A DNA stretch of 50,589 nt from Circinella minor (lineage: Eukaryota > Mucoromycota > Mucoromycetes > Mucorales > Lichtheimiaceae). A program made the position numbers and the translations under genes. The notes beneath the pieces are model-generated. The model did no database searches and was not told where the DNA came from. It saw nothing but the letters and a program-made list of their open reading frames with translations. The stretch is taken from NCBI GenBank assembly GCA_016758965.1, contig JAEPRB010000271.1:1-50589 (forward strand), read 5' to 3'. This document shows, piece after piece, positions 1 to 11,038 of the stretch (the first letter of the stretch is position 1; every line of letters begins with the position of its first letter).

Positions 1-470
1 ACATTTATCAAGATAAAATACGATTAGAAATCAATGTATTATCAAGATCTTTGGTTTTTCTTATTTATTTTCGGTGTTGACAAGACTGGAATATGATTTT
101 CGACTCTTCAATGACCATACTATTATTGCATATCAAGACTATCATTTCAAGAACGATACTTTGAATTATCACATCAAGAAGGTCATTATATCTTTATTTA
201 TTTACTGGTATTTTTGAATATGGAGGTAGCACACACAGACACACACAGGTACACACGTGGACGTATATGCACACACGCAAATCCATACCAATATATTCAA
301 AAATACCAGTGAATGAATAATCCAGTCTTGTCTCAATCCAATGTCAATATATCCAAGATTACTTTTCCTTATTCCAGAAAAAAAAGGTACGTTGTAAAAT
401 ATTAATACTGAAAATCCAGTATTCTTAAAAAAATGTATGGTAAAGTTATTATTTGTGTGTGTGATGATGA
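1..470. other. Non-coding AT-rich DNA with TCAAGA motifs and an inverted repeat
   Basis: No credible coding region is seen. The hexamer TCAAGA occurs on the plus strand at about 8, 42, 133, 147 and 174. Two arms of about 19 bases (203-221 and 293-310, sharing ACTGGTATTTTTGAATAT) form an inverted repeat around a CA-rich loop of about 70 bases. No transposase or RNA gene is recognised. Confidence 0.5.
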
Positions 471-475
471 TTGCC

Positions 476-590
476 GAAAAAAAAAGATACAAACAAAAAA
501 GATACAAACAAAAAAGATATAAAAAAAAGATACAAACAAAAAAGATATAAAAAAAAAAGATATAAAAAAAAAAGATATAAAAAAAATATT
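476..590 (+). repeat. A-rich tandem repeat with GATACAAAC/GATATAA units
   Basis: About seven or eight units of an A-run followed by GATACAAAC or GATATAA lie head to tail. The earlier units carry GATACAAAC and the later ones GATATAA with longer A-runs. A lysine-rich frame runs through it but has no support as a gene; it is a simple-sequence artefact. Confidence 0.8.
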
Positions 591-599
591 ATTAACCTT

Positions 600-2727
600 T
601 ATTATCATTATTCAAAAATTCCCGCATACCCCTCATACGTCCTTCTCTACACAAAAACATTAACATACCAGAAAGCCAACTCAAAAAACCAGCACCAACG
701 AGAGCAACAAAAGAGCTTGTGATTGTATGAAAAATACAAATTACATATATCAATGGATATCTTTCAAGAAGACAAAAATCAAAAGCAGTAAACAAATTTA
801 TCTACTCCTACACATAACAAAATTTATCAGTCAAGGGTCGAACAAAAAGCAAAAAAAGAACTCAAGATCCAGTACTACAACAATCACAACAAATACTCAT
901 AATCAAGACCCATGATGTCAAATCATATAAAAAAAGGGTCAAACCAATTAGAAATATGATACTATTCATTGGTTACAACAAGAGTATATACTCAAGATCA
1001 AATCGACTTGAAAATAATCAACTATATCACAGTCGATGAATACAATTATAATCATACTTTAAACAACAAAACCACGACACAATACATATGACTCGAACTC
1101 TTATGCAATATCAAGAGCAATAATCACAACGGTATATCATACTATCATACAAAATCAACCTCAACAGTTACTGTCGTCAAGAGCAACAATAGCAAAAAAA
1201 AAAAAAAAAAATACATATCATCCACCAACAATTCTCTTTATCATATCTAGTAAAGACCAAACTAACAATATATAAACATCGACAACAAAAGATCATCCAT
1301 TGAAATACGAATCATCAATATCAACAGCGCTTCTTTTGCTCTCTCTCTTTCATACATATTGTTCTATTTCATTATAATCATAACAACAACAACAACAACA
1401 ACCTTATTATACACTAATACGTATTATTTTATATACAAAAAAAAAAAAAAAAAAAAGAGGCAAGATTCATCGCATACATCAATAATGAAACTACTAATAA
1501 CATTTATTAGATTACTTGGATAATAGGCATTTTTTATTTTACAATCGTAAAGTCAAACACATTTATATATCTCCTTTTTACCTCTTTTTAATTATAATCC
1601 TTATTAAGTTATATTGTAAATATATATCATTTACGTATTAGTTAGTAATAATACATAATAATAAAGTATTGGGTATATTGATTACTACCGTGTTTTATAA
1701 ATATATATATATATTATTGCAGTATAAAGTATATTTCAAGTTGTATGTATAATGGTCTACCTAAGTAAAGACCAATAAGAAAATAGAATGGCTCATACAA
1801 AAGGGCTGCACAAGTCAAAATATACTAATATGTCAATATCTGCTCAAGATGTGTTATCATACGTATAATATAGAAAGGGTAAACATAGTAGCTCATCAAT
1901 AAGTAAAATACTGTTCATGCATCAGGTAACCATCTAATAATTACTTCTCTTAATTTTCAGCTCACAATTACTTTAATATATATAGTATTATGGTAAGCAT
2001 ATTAAAATTGAAAAGATGATGCCAAATGAGTATTCTGGCATGTAGAAAAAAAATTATAATGAGAAACATTGCTCTTTTATATATTAATTGCTAGACTATA
2101 GATACACAGTATAGCGAATTCCAATATAGGTCAATGCTTCTTCTCTTTTAAACTTACCGGTCTAGGTCTAATCCAATTTTTTTTTATCGTTTCTTGTGCA
2201 TGATTTCCATCATACAATGGTGTGAACAGCTACCTATGTATGATGCTGTTACTGTCAAGCCTACTCTGATATTGAAAAATCCGGAACGTCGGTAGTAGTA
2301 TGCTGTACCAAAATATGAATCCAACATCATCATCCGCAATAACAACCACAAACAATTAAAACGTTGGTATGAAAGGATCAAAAATTCTAAAGTAAAAAAG
2401 AACGAGGAAGGGCGTTAATGATTCGTACATGCAAGCTCCATTTATACAGTCCATTTCTTTTTATGGATGATATGACTGTATCAAATCAAAAATTTGCTGT
2501 GAAAATATGATCTGCATTGGTTAAAAATACGTTTCGGGCAACAAATAGAATATCAATTTTCACTAAGGCGATAGCTAGGGATCTTCGTATAATCCGGATG
2601 GTAAACGAATTGAGACCTACAGGTTCTGTCTGATTTTTTTAATTCGTTCTTATAATTATAAATTCATGGAATTAATAACTATATTTTAAAATAAAATAAA
2701 ATAAAGAGATTGATGAACTTTATCAAT
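600..2727. other. Gene-free region, A/C-rich and G-poor on the plus strand up to ~1430
   Basis: From about 720 to 1430 the plus strand is rich in A and C and poor in G, with a (CAA)n tract at 1382-1402 and further TCAAGA motifs at 764, 862, 903, 992, 1111, 1177 and 1844. Short open frames here lack splice support and similarity. From 1440 to 2727 the sequence is ordinary AT-rich DNA with A-runs and (TA)n. No gene is recognised. Confidence 0.5.
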
Positions 2728-3020
2728 GGTAAGACTATCCACAGCGGTGGTTGTTACAGTCCCTGTTATGTTAAATTTAACAGCTTGTTTAACACTTGAC
2801 TGTAACACGAATAAAATGGTGCTTTGCTCTAATTGTTCATCGAGTTCGCGTCTTTGTTTATGTTTTTGAAACAATATGACAACCATTTTAACTGTAACAA
2901 TGGGTGTCGCAGCATCCGCTGCACAATATGACCAAATTTAATTATCAGATACTGTTACTAGGCTGTTGATTAGGGTAATTTAACAATTTTCTAACAGCCA
3001 CTGCTGTGGATGGTCTTTTA
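2728..3020. mobile_element. MITE-like element with ~26-bp imperfect TIRs
   Basis: The left end (AAGACTATCCACAGCGGTGG, from 2731) is matched in reverse complement by the right end near 2992-3018, with about four mismatches over 26 bases, continuing into a TGTTA block. The direct repeat ATCAAT lies at 2722-2727 and 3021-3026 and could be the target duplication. The element is about 290 bp and has no coding capacity. The superfamily is not assigned. Confidence 0.5.
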
Positions 3021-3331
3021 ATCAATCCATTGAAAAAAAAAACACGATTAAGTATTTATTTTATATTTACGTCTTCTAATATATGCCTTTTGCAATATAT
3101 ACAAGTTACTATAATTTTTTATTAGTTGTCACAAAAAAAAAAAAACTAGAGTTAAGTTCATTAATTCTTTAGATACATCACTGTGCCTTCTCATTTGTTA
3201 CCTATTGAAGCATGTAGTACAGCACTGTATTCATTTGCATTATTGGGGTGGGGATTATATTTATCCCCATTCTTTTTGCTTCTTCACGCTCTTGATTTTG
3301 TGTCACATGCCTACCTCAGAATTAAATATTA

Positions 3332-3338
3332 TATAAAG
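3332..3338 (+). promoter_or_regulatory. Probable TATA box of the acyl-protein thioesterase gene
   Basis: TATAAAG lies about 115 bases upstream of the start codon at 3448, a plausible distance for a fungal core promoter. It is the only TATAAA-type match in the proximal region. Placement is by position and motif only. Confidence 0.4.
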
Positions 3339-3447
3339 TAGAAAAGGTTGATCAGTTTGGGCGTGTGTGTGGAAACGATATTACAAATCTTTTTTTTTTT
3401 TTTGTCCATTTCATTTCAATAATTAATCAATTTAAAACAAAATATAA

Positions 3448-4526
3448 ATGTCGCAATTACTTAAATCTATTGTTGTTGAAGCCACAGAAAAGCATACAGG
3501 AACTGTCATTTGGCTCCATGGTCTTGGAGATAGTGGAGCTGGTTGGTTATTTTTTGTTGAAGAATTAGCTCCTTTATTCCCTCATATTAAATGGATTCTT
3601 CCTACTGCGTAAGTTTTTGTTTTCTTTTTTGTGTTATGTAAAGTGAGAACACAACTGTAAAAAAAAAAACCAATATGTATATAAATATCTTTATAGTCCA
3701 CTTATAAAGGTTGAAGCCAATGGAAACGCACTTTTACCTGCATGGTTTAATGTGCCTAGTTTTGACAAGTCAGCCAATTTAAAAAAGACAGATTCTAAGG
3801 GCATGATCCATTCTTCAAATTTAAGTAAGTTTTTATTATTACTTTAATTGATAATTTTATATATAGAAAAATGTGTATGAAAATTGTTGAAAAATTAATA
3901 ATAAATATATGCATATATAGTTAATCAACTTATTCAAACTGAAATTGATAGTGGTACTCCTTCAGATAAAATTATATTAGGTGGTTTCTCTCAAGGTAAA
4001 AAAAAAAATGATTGATAAAAAGTACATATTGGTCGCTCGCAAGTTAATTCACAATATTTTTCAAATCTAATTATTTAGGTTGTGTAATTACATTATTGAC
4101 GGGATATTCTACTCATCATAAATTGGGCGGTATCATTGGATGCAGTGGGTGGTTAGGTGTAATCGAAGGAATTGAAAATGTAAATTTGTATATATATCTG
4201 CGATGATATAGAGGATTATGATGAGTGATTATACAAATTATATGACCAATATAAAGCTAACGATAATGATGCTATCATTTATATAGATTGGTACTGAAAC
4301 AAATAAGCAAACACCATTTTTGATATGTCACGGTGAAAATGATTTGATTGTCAAACCAAAATATGGTCAAGCTACAGCGAAATATCTTAATAAGATTGGT
4401 TTTAAAACAGAGTTTAAGTTATATCCAGAACTGGGTCATGGAGCCGGATTGCAGGAAATTGAAGATATTACTAGTTATATAAAGGACCGATTACCTTCTT
4501 CTCAAACATATAAAAGCAAGATTTAA
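3448..4526 (+). CDS. APT1: Acyl-protein thioesterase / lysophospholipase family (APT1-like)
   Basis: This alpha/beta hydrolase of the carboxylesterase/phospholipase family is expected to remove palmitate from cytosolic faces of membrane proteins. Exons are 3448-3608, 3697-3824, 3921-3995, 4079-4179 and 4287-4526, giving 234 residues, close to the family norm. The conserved WLHGLGDSG loop lies near residues 23-31. The catalytic triad is visible as Ser120 in GFSQG, Asp174 in HGENDLI and His206 in LGHG. The residue after the nucleophile elbow is Cys, where most APT1 proteins have Gly-Ala. The start was chosen as the first ATG after the TATA-like box, giving the usual short N-terminus before the core. 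All introns have GT-AG borders and are 75-110 bases. Confidence 0.93.
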
Positions 4527-5016
4527 TCTAGCATACTTTTTTTTCTCATAAACATTAATTAAATTATTATGCAGGGTATTACTTTTTTGTTACATCAATA
4601 ATTTTTATTACAACTATTATATAATAGAAGACTCTATTTATCTTTATTGGATCGGTAAAAAAAATTCATTACGTATAAACTCCACTTATTTTAAACAGAA
4701 AAAGAAATAGTAACAAGCATAACTTTAATTTCTTTCCTTTGTTTTTCAATAATTGTATTAATTATGCATATGATAATAACAATACTATGGTAGCTACTTG
4801 TTTTTTTGAACAGAAAAAAGAGATACACGTTTGCCGAACTTGTAACCGAAATAATATTAAGGTTTCCTTTGAACTCTTTTACAAACCAACATTGTAAGAA
4901 TGTGTGTTGTCATCATTTTTGCGTATCTCTTCTCTTTTATTTTTTTCTGTATAATTTATTGATTAGATTTTTCTGCCTGATATTTTTTCTTCTGTTGGAT
5001 AAACAAAAAAAAAATC
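4527..5016. other. Intergenic region between the thioesterase and the PY-motif gene
   Basis: This is AT-rich DNA holding the thioesterase 3' end and the putative promoter of the next gene. An 89-codon open frame at 4806-5075 overlaps the real start of the next gene in another frame, is rich in Phe/Leu from T-runs, and is not considered coding. Confidence 0.5.
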
Positions 5017-5760
5017 ATGGATACAGCTTATCACCATGGTCACATAATGCGAAAGGATCATACATCTTATACTAGTATTACATCTACAACAACATCACTC
5101 AAAGTCAAATTACAGTGGCTTGCACTTTTATTACCTACAGCCGTAGCTCTTTGTCTTTATATTTGTCTTCGAGTAAGGCATACACGTCGAAATACGAAAA
5201 GACAACATTATAGTGATTATAGTAGCAACGATAATAATAATAACGAATCATCATCATCTGTTATTTCTACAACAATAGATAATGAATGGGTTACTCCTTC
5301 ACATCATCATCACCATGATATTACCAGAACCTATACTACATACTCAAACAATCATTATTATCGACGAGAATTTCCGTTAATTCAATATCCAGGACAACAA
5401 AATAATACTAGAATTCAACACCCACAGTCAATACATCATGGTTCATGGAGACGTTATCGTCTTCATCAACAGGATCGCACTACAATTATATATGGACGTC
5501 GTCAAAATCGGCATTCACATCGTCAACGAGAACGTCAACGAAGACGACCAAGAACACCTCCACCAGCATATCAAGGAATAGGATGTTCAACACCTCCACC
5601 ATCTTACGAAGATATTGTAACGCCACCACCTTTACAACAACGATCAAGTAATGATAATGAATCATTTACTTATTCTCATCCGATATTGCATTCATCCAAC
5701 ACTCTAATTACTACTACTACCACCAATACCACTTCTTCCATTAATAATATTGATAATTGA
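5017..5760 (+). CDS. Single-pass membrane protein with PPxY motifs (RCR-like ubiquitin-ligase adaptor)
   Basis: This single-exon gene encodes 247 residues. A hydrophobic segment at about residues 34-51 (WLALLLPTAVALCLYICL), followed by basic residues, predicts one transmembrane helix with the C-terminus in the cytosol. The rest is low complexity: Ser/Asn/His/Thr-rich, then a basic Arg/Gln stretch at roughly 150-180. Two PPxY motifs follow, PPPAY at 181-185 and PPPSY at 193-197 (the latter continuing EDI). WW domains of Rsp5/NEDD4-type ligases bind PPxY, and a short TM protein with a PY-containing tail is the layout of yeast Rcr1/Rcr2. Function is inferred from architecture; there is no alignable domain, so other PY-bearing adaptors remain possible. 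Confidence 0.7.
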   Translation: MDTAYHHGHIMRKDHTSYTSITSTTTSLKVKLQWLALLLPTAVALCLYICLRVRHTRRNTKRQHYSDYSSNDNNNNESSSSVISTTIDNEWVTPSHHHHHDITRTYTTYSNNHYYRREFPLIQYPGQQNNTRIQHPQSIHHGSWRRYRLHQQDRTTIIYGRRQNRHSHRQRERQRRRPRTPPPAYQGIGCSTPPPSYEDIVTPPPLQQRSSNDNESFTYSHPILHSSNTLITTTTTNTTSSINNIDN

Positions 5761-6017
5761 TACGTACCCCAAAAGACCCTTTTTCCAAATGTTTAAATGA
5801 TGATGAGTGTAATATTAAAAATAAACAATTAATGTAACTGGTCTTTTTTTTTATGTAAATTGATAAACCAAATAATTTTTTTTAATTTTTCTATTGTATC
5901 AATATGTATAATATAAGAGGAAGAGTCTATTTGCATTTTTTTTAATTGAATTGATTTTGGGATGATATATATATATATATATTTATATGTATATAATTTG
6001 TTGATATGTTACAATTA

Positions 6018-6295
6018 TTATGCTAAGGATGTTGATGATGTTACTGGAGCACCAGTATCCGAGAGTTCGAATTCATCACCCAAATCAACCGTTTTACCAT
6101 CACTTTCACGCACCATTACAAATTCAACTGTATGCCATTGTTCTCCACGACGTAACGATGAAAAACGTACTCGACCTCGTTCACCTTATAAAAAAGAATA
6201 ATGTAATAAGTACACGTCTTTTTCTTTCTTCTTCTTTCAATCACCCATATTATGTAATTTATTCCACAATACCTCCCCGCCATAGAATTCCCCTT

Positions 6296-6334
<39 letters not shown>

Positions 6335-6730
6335 CTTACCATTATCTCCAGCAATATCGAAAGAAATACAAACTTTTCCTTTAAAATGATTTACAGTACC
6401 AGTAATCCAGGGCCATTTGTCTGCATAATCAATCTTGTCGCCCAATAATTGAATGACACGAGGGTCATAACGTACCATAAATAAAGTACCAGTAACAACA
6501 CTACTTGATAATCGTTGATAATTCAAAGCACCACCAAGACCTACAATCCATACAAGACCACCAAGAACAGCACCACCAATATAATATGGAATACGCGATT
6601 TAGTTTGTACTTGAGGAAGTTCGCGTTGAACAACGTTCGTTTTATGATGTGCCAATCGTTTTGTTTGTGGTGAAGCCCATGTACGTGCAAGTATTGGTCG
6701 TATAGTTGAAAAGATTCGTGAACGGAACAT
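6018..6730 (-). CDS. COA1: Cytochrome c oxidase assembly factor COA1 (DUF1783 family)
   Basis: Two exons, 6730-6340 and 6184-6018, give 185 residues. The basic N-terminus (MFRSRIFSTIRP) is a mitochondrial presequence. A Gly-rich transmembrane segment at about 49-69 is followed by an intermembrane-space domain with the family's WPWITG and GxVxFS-type strands (GRVRFSSLRRGEQWHTVEF just after the splice). Coa1 acts with Shy1 and Mss51 in Cox1 maturation in the inner membrane. The intron starts with a long (TA)n tract immediately after its GTAAGT donor. It is divergent from the AIM18-like gene, with 241 bases between start codons. Tim21 shares the fold and is the main alternative, but the arrangement fits COA1 better. 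Confidence 0.85.
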
Positions 6731-6908
6731 TATTTATAAAATATTTTTATTATTATATAGACAAAAGAGAGAGAGACAGAGAAAGAGAAAGAAAGAATAA
6801 TAATAATAATAATAAAAAAAGTCGAATGATTAGAAGCTATGGTAAAATATTAAAAGTCACCTTGTTATTATTGTTCTTTTCTTGCCCGGGTTCACCGCAC
6901 CTTGTATC

Positions 6909-6939
<31 letters not shown>

Positions 6940-6971
6940 CCCCGCAAAAAATAAAAATAATAATATTTATT
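6731..6971. promoter_or_regulatory. Bidirectional promoter between COA1 and the AIM18-like gene
   Basis: These 241 bases separate two divergent start codons, so both promoters must lie here or overlap the genes. The region has GA-rich and CT-rich microsatellites (6768-6795 and 6908-6935) and a short GC-rich core around 6882-6903. No transcription-factor site is assigned. Confidence 0.55.
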
Positions 6972-7095
6972 ATGCATCGTGCTGGTCGAGTTTTGTTGTC
7001 AAGAACACCTAAAGTGAGAGCAACTTTACACACTGCTGCTTTCAATGCTCATTCTCAAACAAAAGTAAAAAAATAAAGAAAATAAAACATTCTTT

Positions 7096-7138
<43 letters not shown>

Positions 7139-8398
7139 TTTTGGACAATTGTCATTCGTGATTTTGATACATATTATTACTATTAACTATTAGAGTCGAC
7201 TTTTGCATAAGCCAACACTTTTTACCGCAGTAGGTGTTGTTGCTGCTGGTACTTATTTTGCTTGGAATGCACAAACACCAGTTTATGCCGAAGCACAACA
7301 ACAAGCTTATGCTGGCACAGTAGAAGGTTTGTTTATATATATATATATATATATTGATACATACTTAACTTCAATAATATGTAATACTAATTACAATAAT
7401 AATTATATTATAGACCCTAATACAAAATTAACTTTCCCGGTTCATTTAAGTACCGGTGATTCAGAATGGAAAAGATTGATTGGATTAGGTGCTAGACAAG
7501 TGAGTTTCCTAAATATCAATGTATATGTACTTGGTTTATATATGCGTAGTCAAGATATCGGTGCATTAAAATCAATCAAAGGATGGGAGGTAAAAAAAAA
7601 ACTACATAATATATATTTATGACTTGAGTAGAGTTTCAGAATAGTTAAGAAAACGTGTATATATACATATAGAAATTTGATAAAGAAGAATTCCTTGCCC
7701 GTGAAGATATGGCTGATGCATTATTAGAACAACCTGTCGATGTGAGCATTCGAATTGGTATGTCATGATCTATATATTAGGATAGATGTACATTGCTACG
7801 TAATAAATAGGAGAAGAGTATAAAAATATTAACAAATTTAAATGATATATATTTAGTTCCTGTTCGTGGAACAAATACTCAGCATTTACGTGATGGATTT
7901 ACACGATCCTTATTACAACGTATGCGTGACCAAGATTTGACAGAAGATCAAGAACGAGAAATTATGAAGGGTATTCAAGAATTTAAGACATGCTTCCCCT
8001 CTGGTAATGTAAAAAAGGGTACTGAATTTGTATTTACAAAAACCAGTAATGGTGGTCTAAAGATGCAACATGAAGTAAGTTTTCTATTTATTTATTTTTT
8101 CTGAAAACTAATAGCGGGACATATTTATATTTTACCTCCCCAACTAATTTCAAATTTAATTAATTTTATAATAGGGTAAAGATATGGGAACAGTTGATAA
8201 CAAATGGTTAGCCATCAATTTTATAATGGGCTATTTAAATCCTAAAGCACCCGCAAGTGAACATGTAAGTCATTTCTTCATTTAGATAATCCATAATCCA
8301 TAATCCTTTTCACTTATTAATTCATCAACAAAACTGCAATATAGGCAAGACAAGATATTGCAAATGGATTTGAAAAACTTTTATGCGCCAAAGAATAA
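6972..8398 (+). CDS. AIM18: AIM18-like mitochondrial protein with chalcone isomerase-like fold
   Basis: Seven exons (6972-7064, 7194-7326, 7414-7589, 7673-7757, 7857-8074, 8175-8264, 8345-8398) encode 282 residues. The N-terminus is Arg/Ser-rich with no acidic residues, as in mitochondrial targeting sequences, and a hydrophobic stretch follows at about 39-55. The core includes LIGLGARQVSFLNINVYVLG, a signature of fungal chalcone isomerase-like proteins Aim18 and Aim46, which bind haem at the inner membrane in yeast. No enzymatic activity can be claimed. Exon 2 begins at AGT in phase 0 after TATTAG. Intron 1 contains (CT)n(TA)n and intron 2 (TA)n. Confidence 0.87.
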
Positions 8399-8687
8399 AG
8401 TATATTTAATTAAAAAAATAAAATATCTTCTTCATTAATCATAATAATAATAAAAAGACATACACACACATACGCACACATACGCACAGAGATCAATATA
8501 TAGTTTGTTTGTTTGTTTTTTATATCAAAATGTAATACAGGTTGTTGTTGTTTTTTTGACATTTCCTCGGTATATATTATCAATAATAATAATAAAAAAT
8601 AACAATAATTGTCTTTTGATAATATGTGTATTTGTGTATTTTCCCCTTAATATTTTCTGGCTTTTTTTTTTGTTTTGTTTTTGTTTC

Positions 8688-8724
<37 letters not shown>

Positions 8725-8726
8725 CT
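8399..8726. other. Convergent 3' intergenic region
   Basis: The AIM18-like and PRE1 genes end head-on here. The region holds (CACATACG) repeats, T-runs and a (TA)n tract of about 30 bases at 8692-8721. No stem-loop terminator or RNA gene is recognised. Open frames on both strands are microsatellite artefacts. Confidence 0.5.
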
Positions 8727-9458
8727 TTACAATTCAATTTCTTGAGTACCATCCTTTGTTATAACTTGAACCTTGAATTTTGGAAGATTTACAATGAAAC
8801 GAGTCTTAAGTTCTTGAATACATTTACGCATTAAGTCCTTGCCTTCTTCCAAATTCATATCAGCAAAATGATAACGATCCATTAAAGAAGTACAAAAGTA
8901 TGCACCATAGCCCTGTGCACCATAAGGTAAAGAAGCCATTGCACCAAGATAATCTACCCAGTATAATTCAGGTTTATTTGTCTTTGTATCAAATCCACCA
9001 AGCAACATATTGACAGCATATGGATGCTATTTAAAAAAAAAGATCATCAATATAGATTTTTGTTAGTAAATATTTCTATATTATATATATATATATATAT
9101 AATTGATTTAAAGACTTGTACACCAATAGTATATATCCATAACCCATAAAAGATGTAATAAAGGTATATTTACCCTGCTACGAAGTGATTCAGCCAATTC
9201 TCGACGTGTGAAATTAGCGGTTGCTCTTGGACTAAGATCAATATCGTTTCTGATTTTGTAAAGCTTAATATTACGTTGAATGTATTCAGCAAAGTTGACA
9301 GTATCACCTGGCTCACCAGTGAAAAGCATAACGGTATGATCGTTAAGTCGACGCGATTTATCTTCAGTTCCTTTCATGACCACAATACTACGTGCTGATG
9401 TGGTATCTGCTGCAACCAAAGTATAGTCTTTACCGGTTATACCAAAAAGACATTCCAT
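8727..9458 (-). CDS. PRE1: 20S proteasome subunit beta-4 (PRE1 / PSMB2)
   Basis: Two exons, 9458-9174 and 9026-8727, give 194 residues; yeast Pre1 has 198. The protein starts directly with the mature beta fold (MECLFGITGKDYTLVAAD), has no propeptide and no catalytic N-terminal threonine, as expected for this non-catalytic beta subunit of the 20S core. The spliced segment RSRHPYAVNMLLGGFD, then the GYGAYFC strand, match beta-4 rather than other beta types. The single 147-base intron has a GTAAAT donor. The promoter has an unusual pair of 19-bp direct repeats (separate entry). Confidence 0.95.
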
Positions 9459-9584
9459 TTTTATTTTATTTTTTTTAGTATTGTTATTGAATTTATAAGA
9501 AAGTATATAGAGAGAGAGAGAAAAAAAAGGTACAAAGAATTAAAAAGTGAGGTTGAGAGAGGGAGGAAGAGAGTTGTACGCGAA

Positions 9585-9631
9585 GTACGCATTTCGCAAG
9601 CGGGGCAGTGACGTACGCTTTTCGAAAACGG
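9585..9631 (-). promoter_or_regulatory. Two 19-bp direct repeats upstream of PRE1
   Basis: GTACGCATTTCGCAAGCGG (9585-9603) and GTACGCTTTTCGAAAACGG (9613-9631) are imperfect direct repeats spaced 28 bases apart, with a third partial GTACGCGAA at 9576. They form a GC-rich island in AT-rich DNA, about 127-173 bases upstream of the PRE1 start codon. Their position suggests a transcription-factor site. The yeast Rpn4 PACE core (GGTGGCAAA) is not present in this form. Confidence 0.5.
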
Positions 9632-9659
9632 ACTTTTCTTTTTTATAAAGGACAAATAT

Positions 9660-10418
9660 GGTAATTCCCATTTTTTACTGCTTGCTTTTCATCATGACTT
9701 GATATAAACTTGTGCATAATAAATATATTATGTATAAAATTTCAATAAAACAATATATAATAGTTTTAAGACAAAACAGTGATAATACAAAAGATGAAAA
9801 AAGAGGTGATAGAAAAAAAAAAAAAACTTATCAACGAATATTTGAAAAAGAAGTTTAATATTTCTTTTGTTGATGTTACATATTATATCAAGTACTGTAC
9901 GTAGCTTTAATTTTTTATCAGCTTTAGATTTTACATATTAATATATTCAAATGATAAATCATAGATACGATCCAATTGATTCAAAAAATGAACGAATAAA
10001 AATTTTTATTTGGCGAGTCCCTTATTCTTTGTTAATTACTATTCATAGCAACAAAACATCGTTGAAAAAAAAATTGTTCAAAAGCTTTTAAGAATTGGAT
10101 TTACTCTTTGTCAAGTATTATACAATTGAGGCATGGTGATCTATTCAGCCCGTAAGAAATTGAAAAAAAAATGCTAGCATGGATGAACAATGAACAACCA
10201 AACACTTCTTTTTTCCTTTAAAAAAACAACAGTAAAGGTTTTGTTGATCTACTTCGTGGGTGATATATACCTTAAAGAATTGAAAGAAACGATCCCACAA
10301 TCAAGTCATTTTTTCTTTTCATAAAGTAACTTATTCTTTTTTTTTTATATATATACAAAATAATAATAATGAAAGGGGTGGGGGGTATTTAAAGTAATTC
10401 GTTTTGAATGATATTAGA
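9660..10418. other. Intergenic region between PRE1 and the GGQ-protein gene
   Basis: This is AT-rich sequence with A-runs and a G-rich patch at 10374-10386. It contains the distal PRE1 promoter and the 3' flank of the next minus-strand gene. Nothing else is recognised. Confidence 0.5.
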
Positions 10419-11038
10419 CTATACATCATCTTTTGTATCCACTTGTTCTTCTTCTTTTGATCCATATTTCTTTTTCGCCCGTCGTGCCTTTCGTGCTTTT
10501 GCTTTATTTACTTTTGCCGCTTTTTGTGCATGTTTGCTTAAATCCCCATTAATCAAATCATCGAGTTTATCCTTTAATAATTTACGTGCAATACCTCGAT
10601 TTTGTTCTAATGATCGGGTTTGTTGACACTTTTATGTATATATATATATATATATTGTGAGAAGAGAGGTATCTAATATTATTTCTATGTCTTTTTCTCG
10701 CTCTCCACTTTTTTTTTTTTTTTTTTTTTTTTTTTCTTTTCATATACACATAGTAAAAAATATATATTTACCTGTACACGAATGCCTGTTGGAATATGCC
10801 TTAAATCCACACAGCTAACACGTTTATTCACGCATTGTCCACCTGGACCAGATCCTTTTACAAACTTTTCAATTAAATCTTGGTCGTTAAGAATAATTTT
10901 TTGTCGTTCCTTTTTTATATTCGTTGTTTCATTAGAAACAAAACGTCGCCATAGTAACCATGTTTGTTGTTGTTGTTGTTGTTGTATTCGTTGATATAGT
11001 AATATACAATGTCGTAATTGATGTAATAAACAGGACAT
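10419..11038 (-). CDS. Mitochondrial GGQ-domain release factor-like protein (MTRFR/Rso55 type)
   Basis: Exons 11038-10772 and 10628-10419 encode 158 residues, the size of the short release-factor-like proteins that lack codon-recognition domains. The catalytic loop GSGPGGQCVNKR is intact at about residues 62-73, followed by VDLRHIPTGIRVQ. The second exon gives the helix CQQTRSLEQNRGIARK and a very basic Lys/Ala-rich tail, as in C12orf65/MTRFR and yeast Rso55. These proteins hydrolyse peptidyl-tRNA on stalled mitochondrial ribosomes. The N-terminus contains a (CAA)n-encoded poly-Gln run inside the probable presequence. The intron holds a poly-T run of about 25. It is divergent from NDUFA2. Confidence 0.88.

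Noticed and set aside
2184..2886. Two minus-strand frames of about 65 codons
   Set aside because: No motif or splice partners; the second overlaps the MITE-like element at 2728-3020.
6306..6331. Protein frames with repeated Tyr-Ile encoded by (TA)n tracts
   Set aside because: These are microsatellite translations inside an intron; the COA1 exon ends at the GTAAGT donor at 6339.
8461..8490. CACATACG repeats as a CRISPR-like or telomeric array
   Set aside because: Units are too short and directly adjacent without spacers; it is a simple microsatellite in a convergent 3' region.
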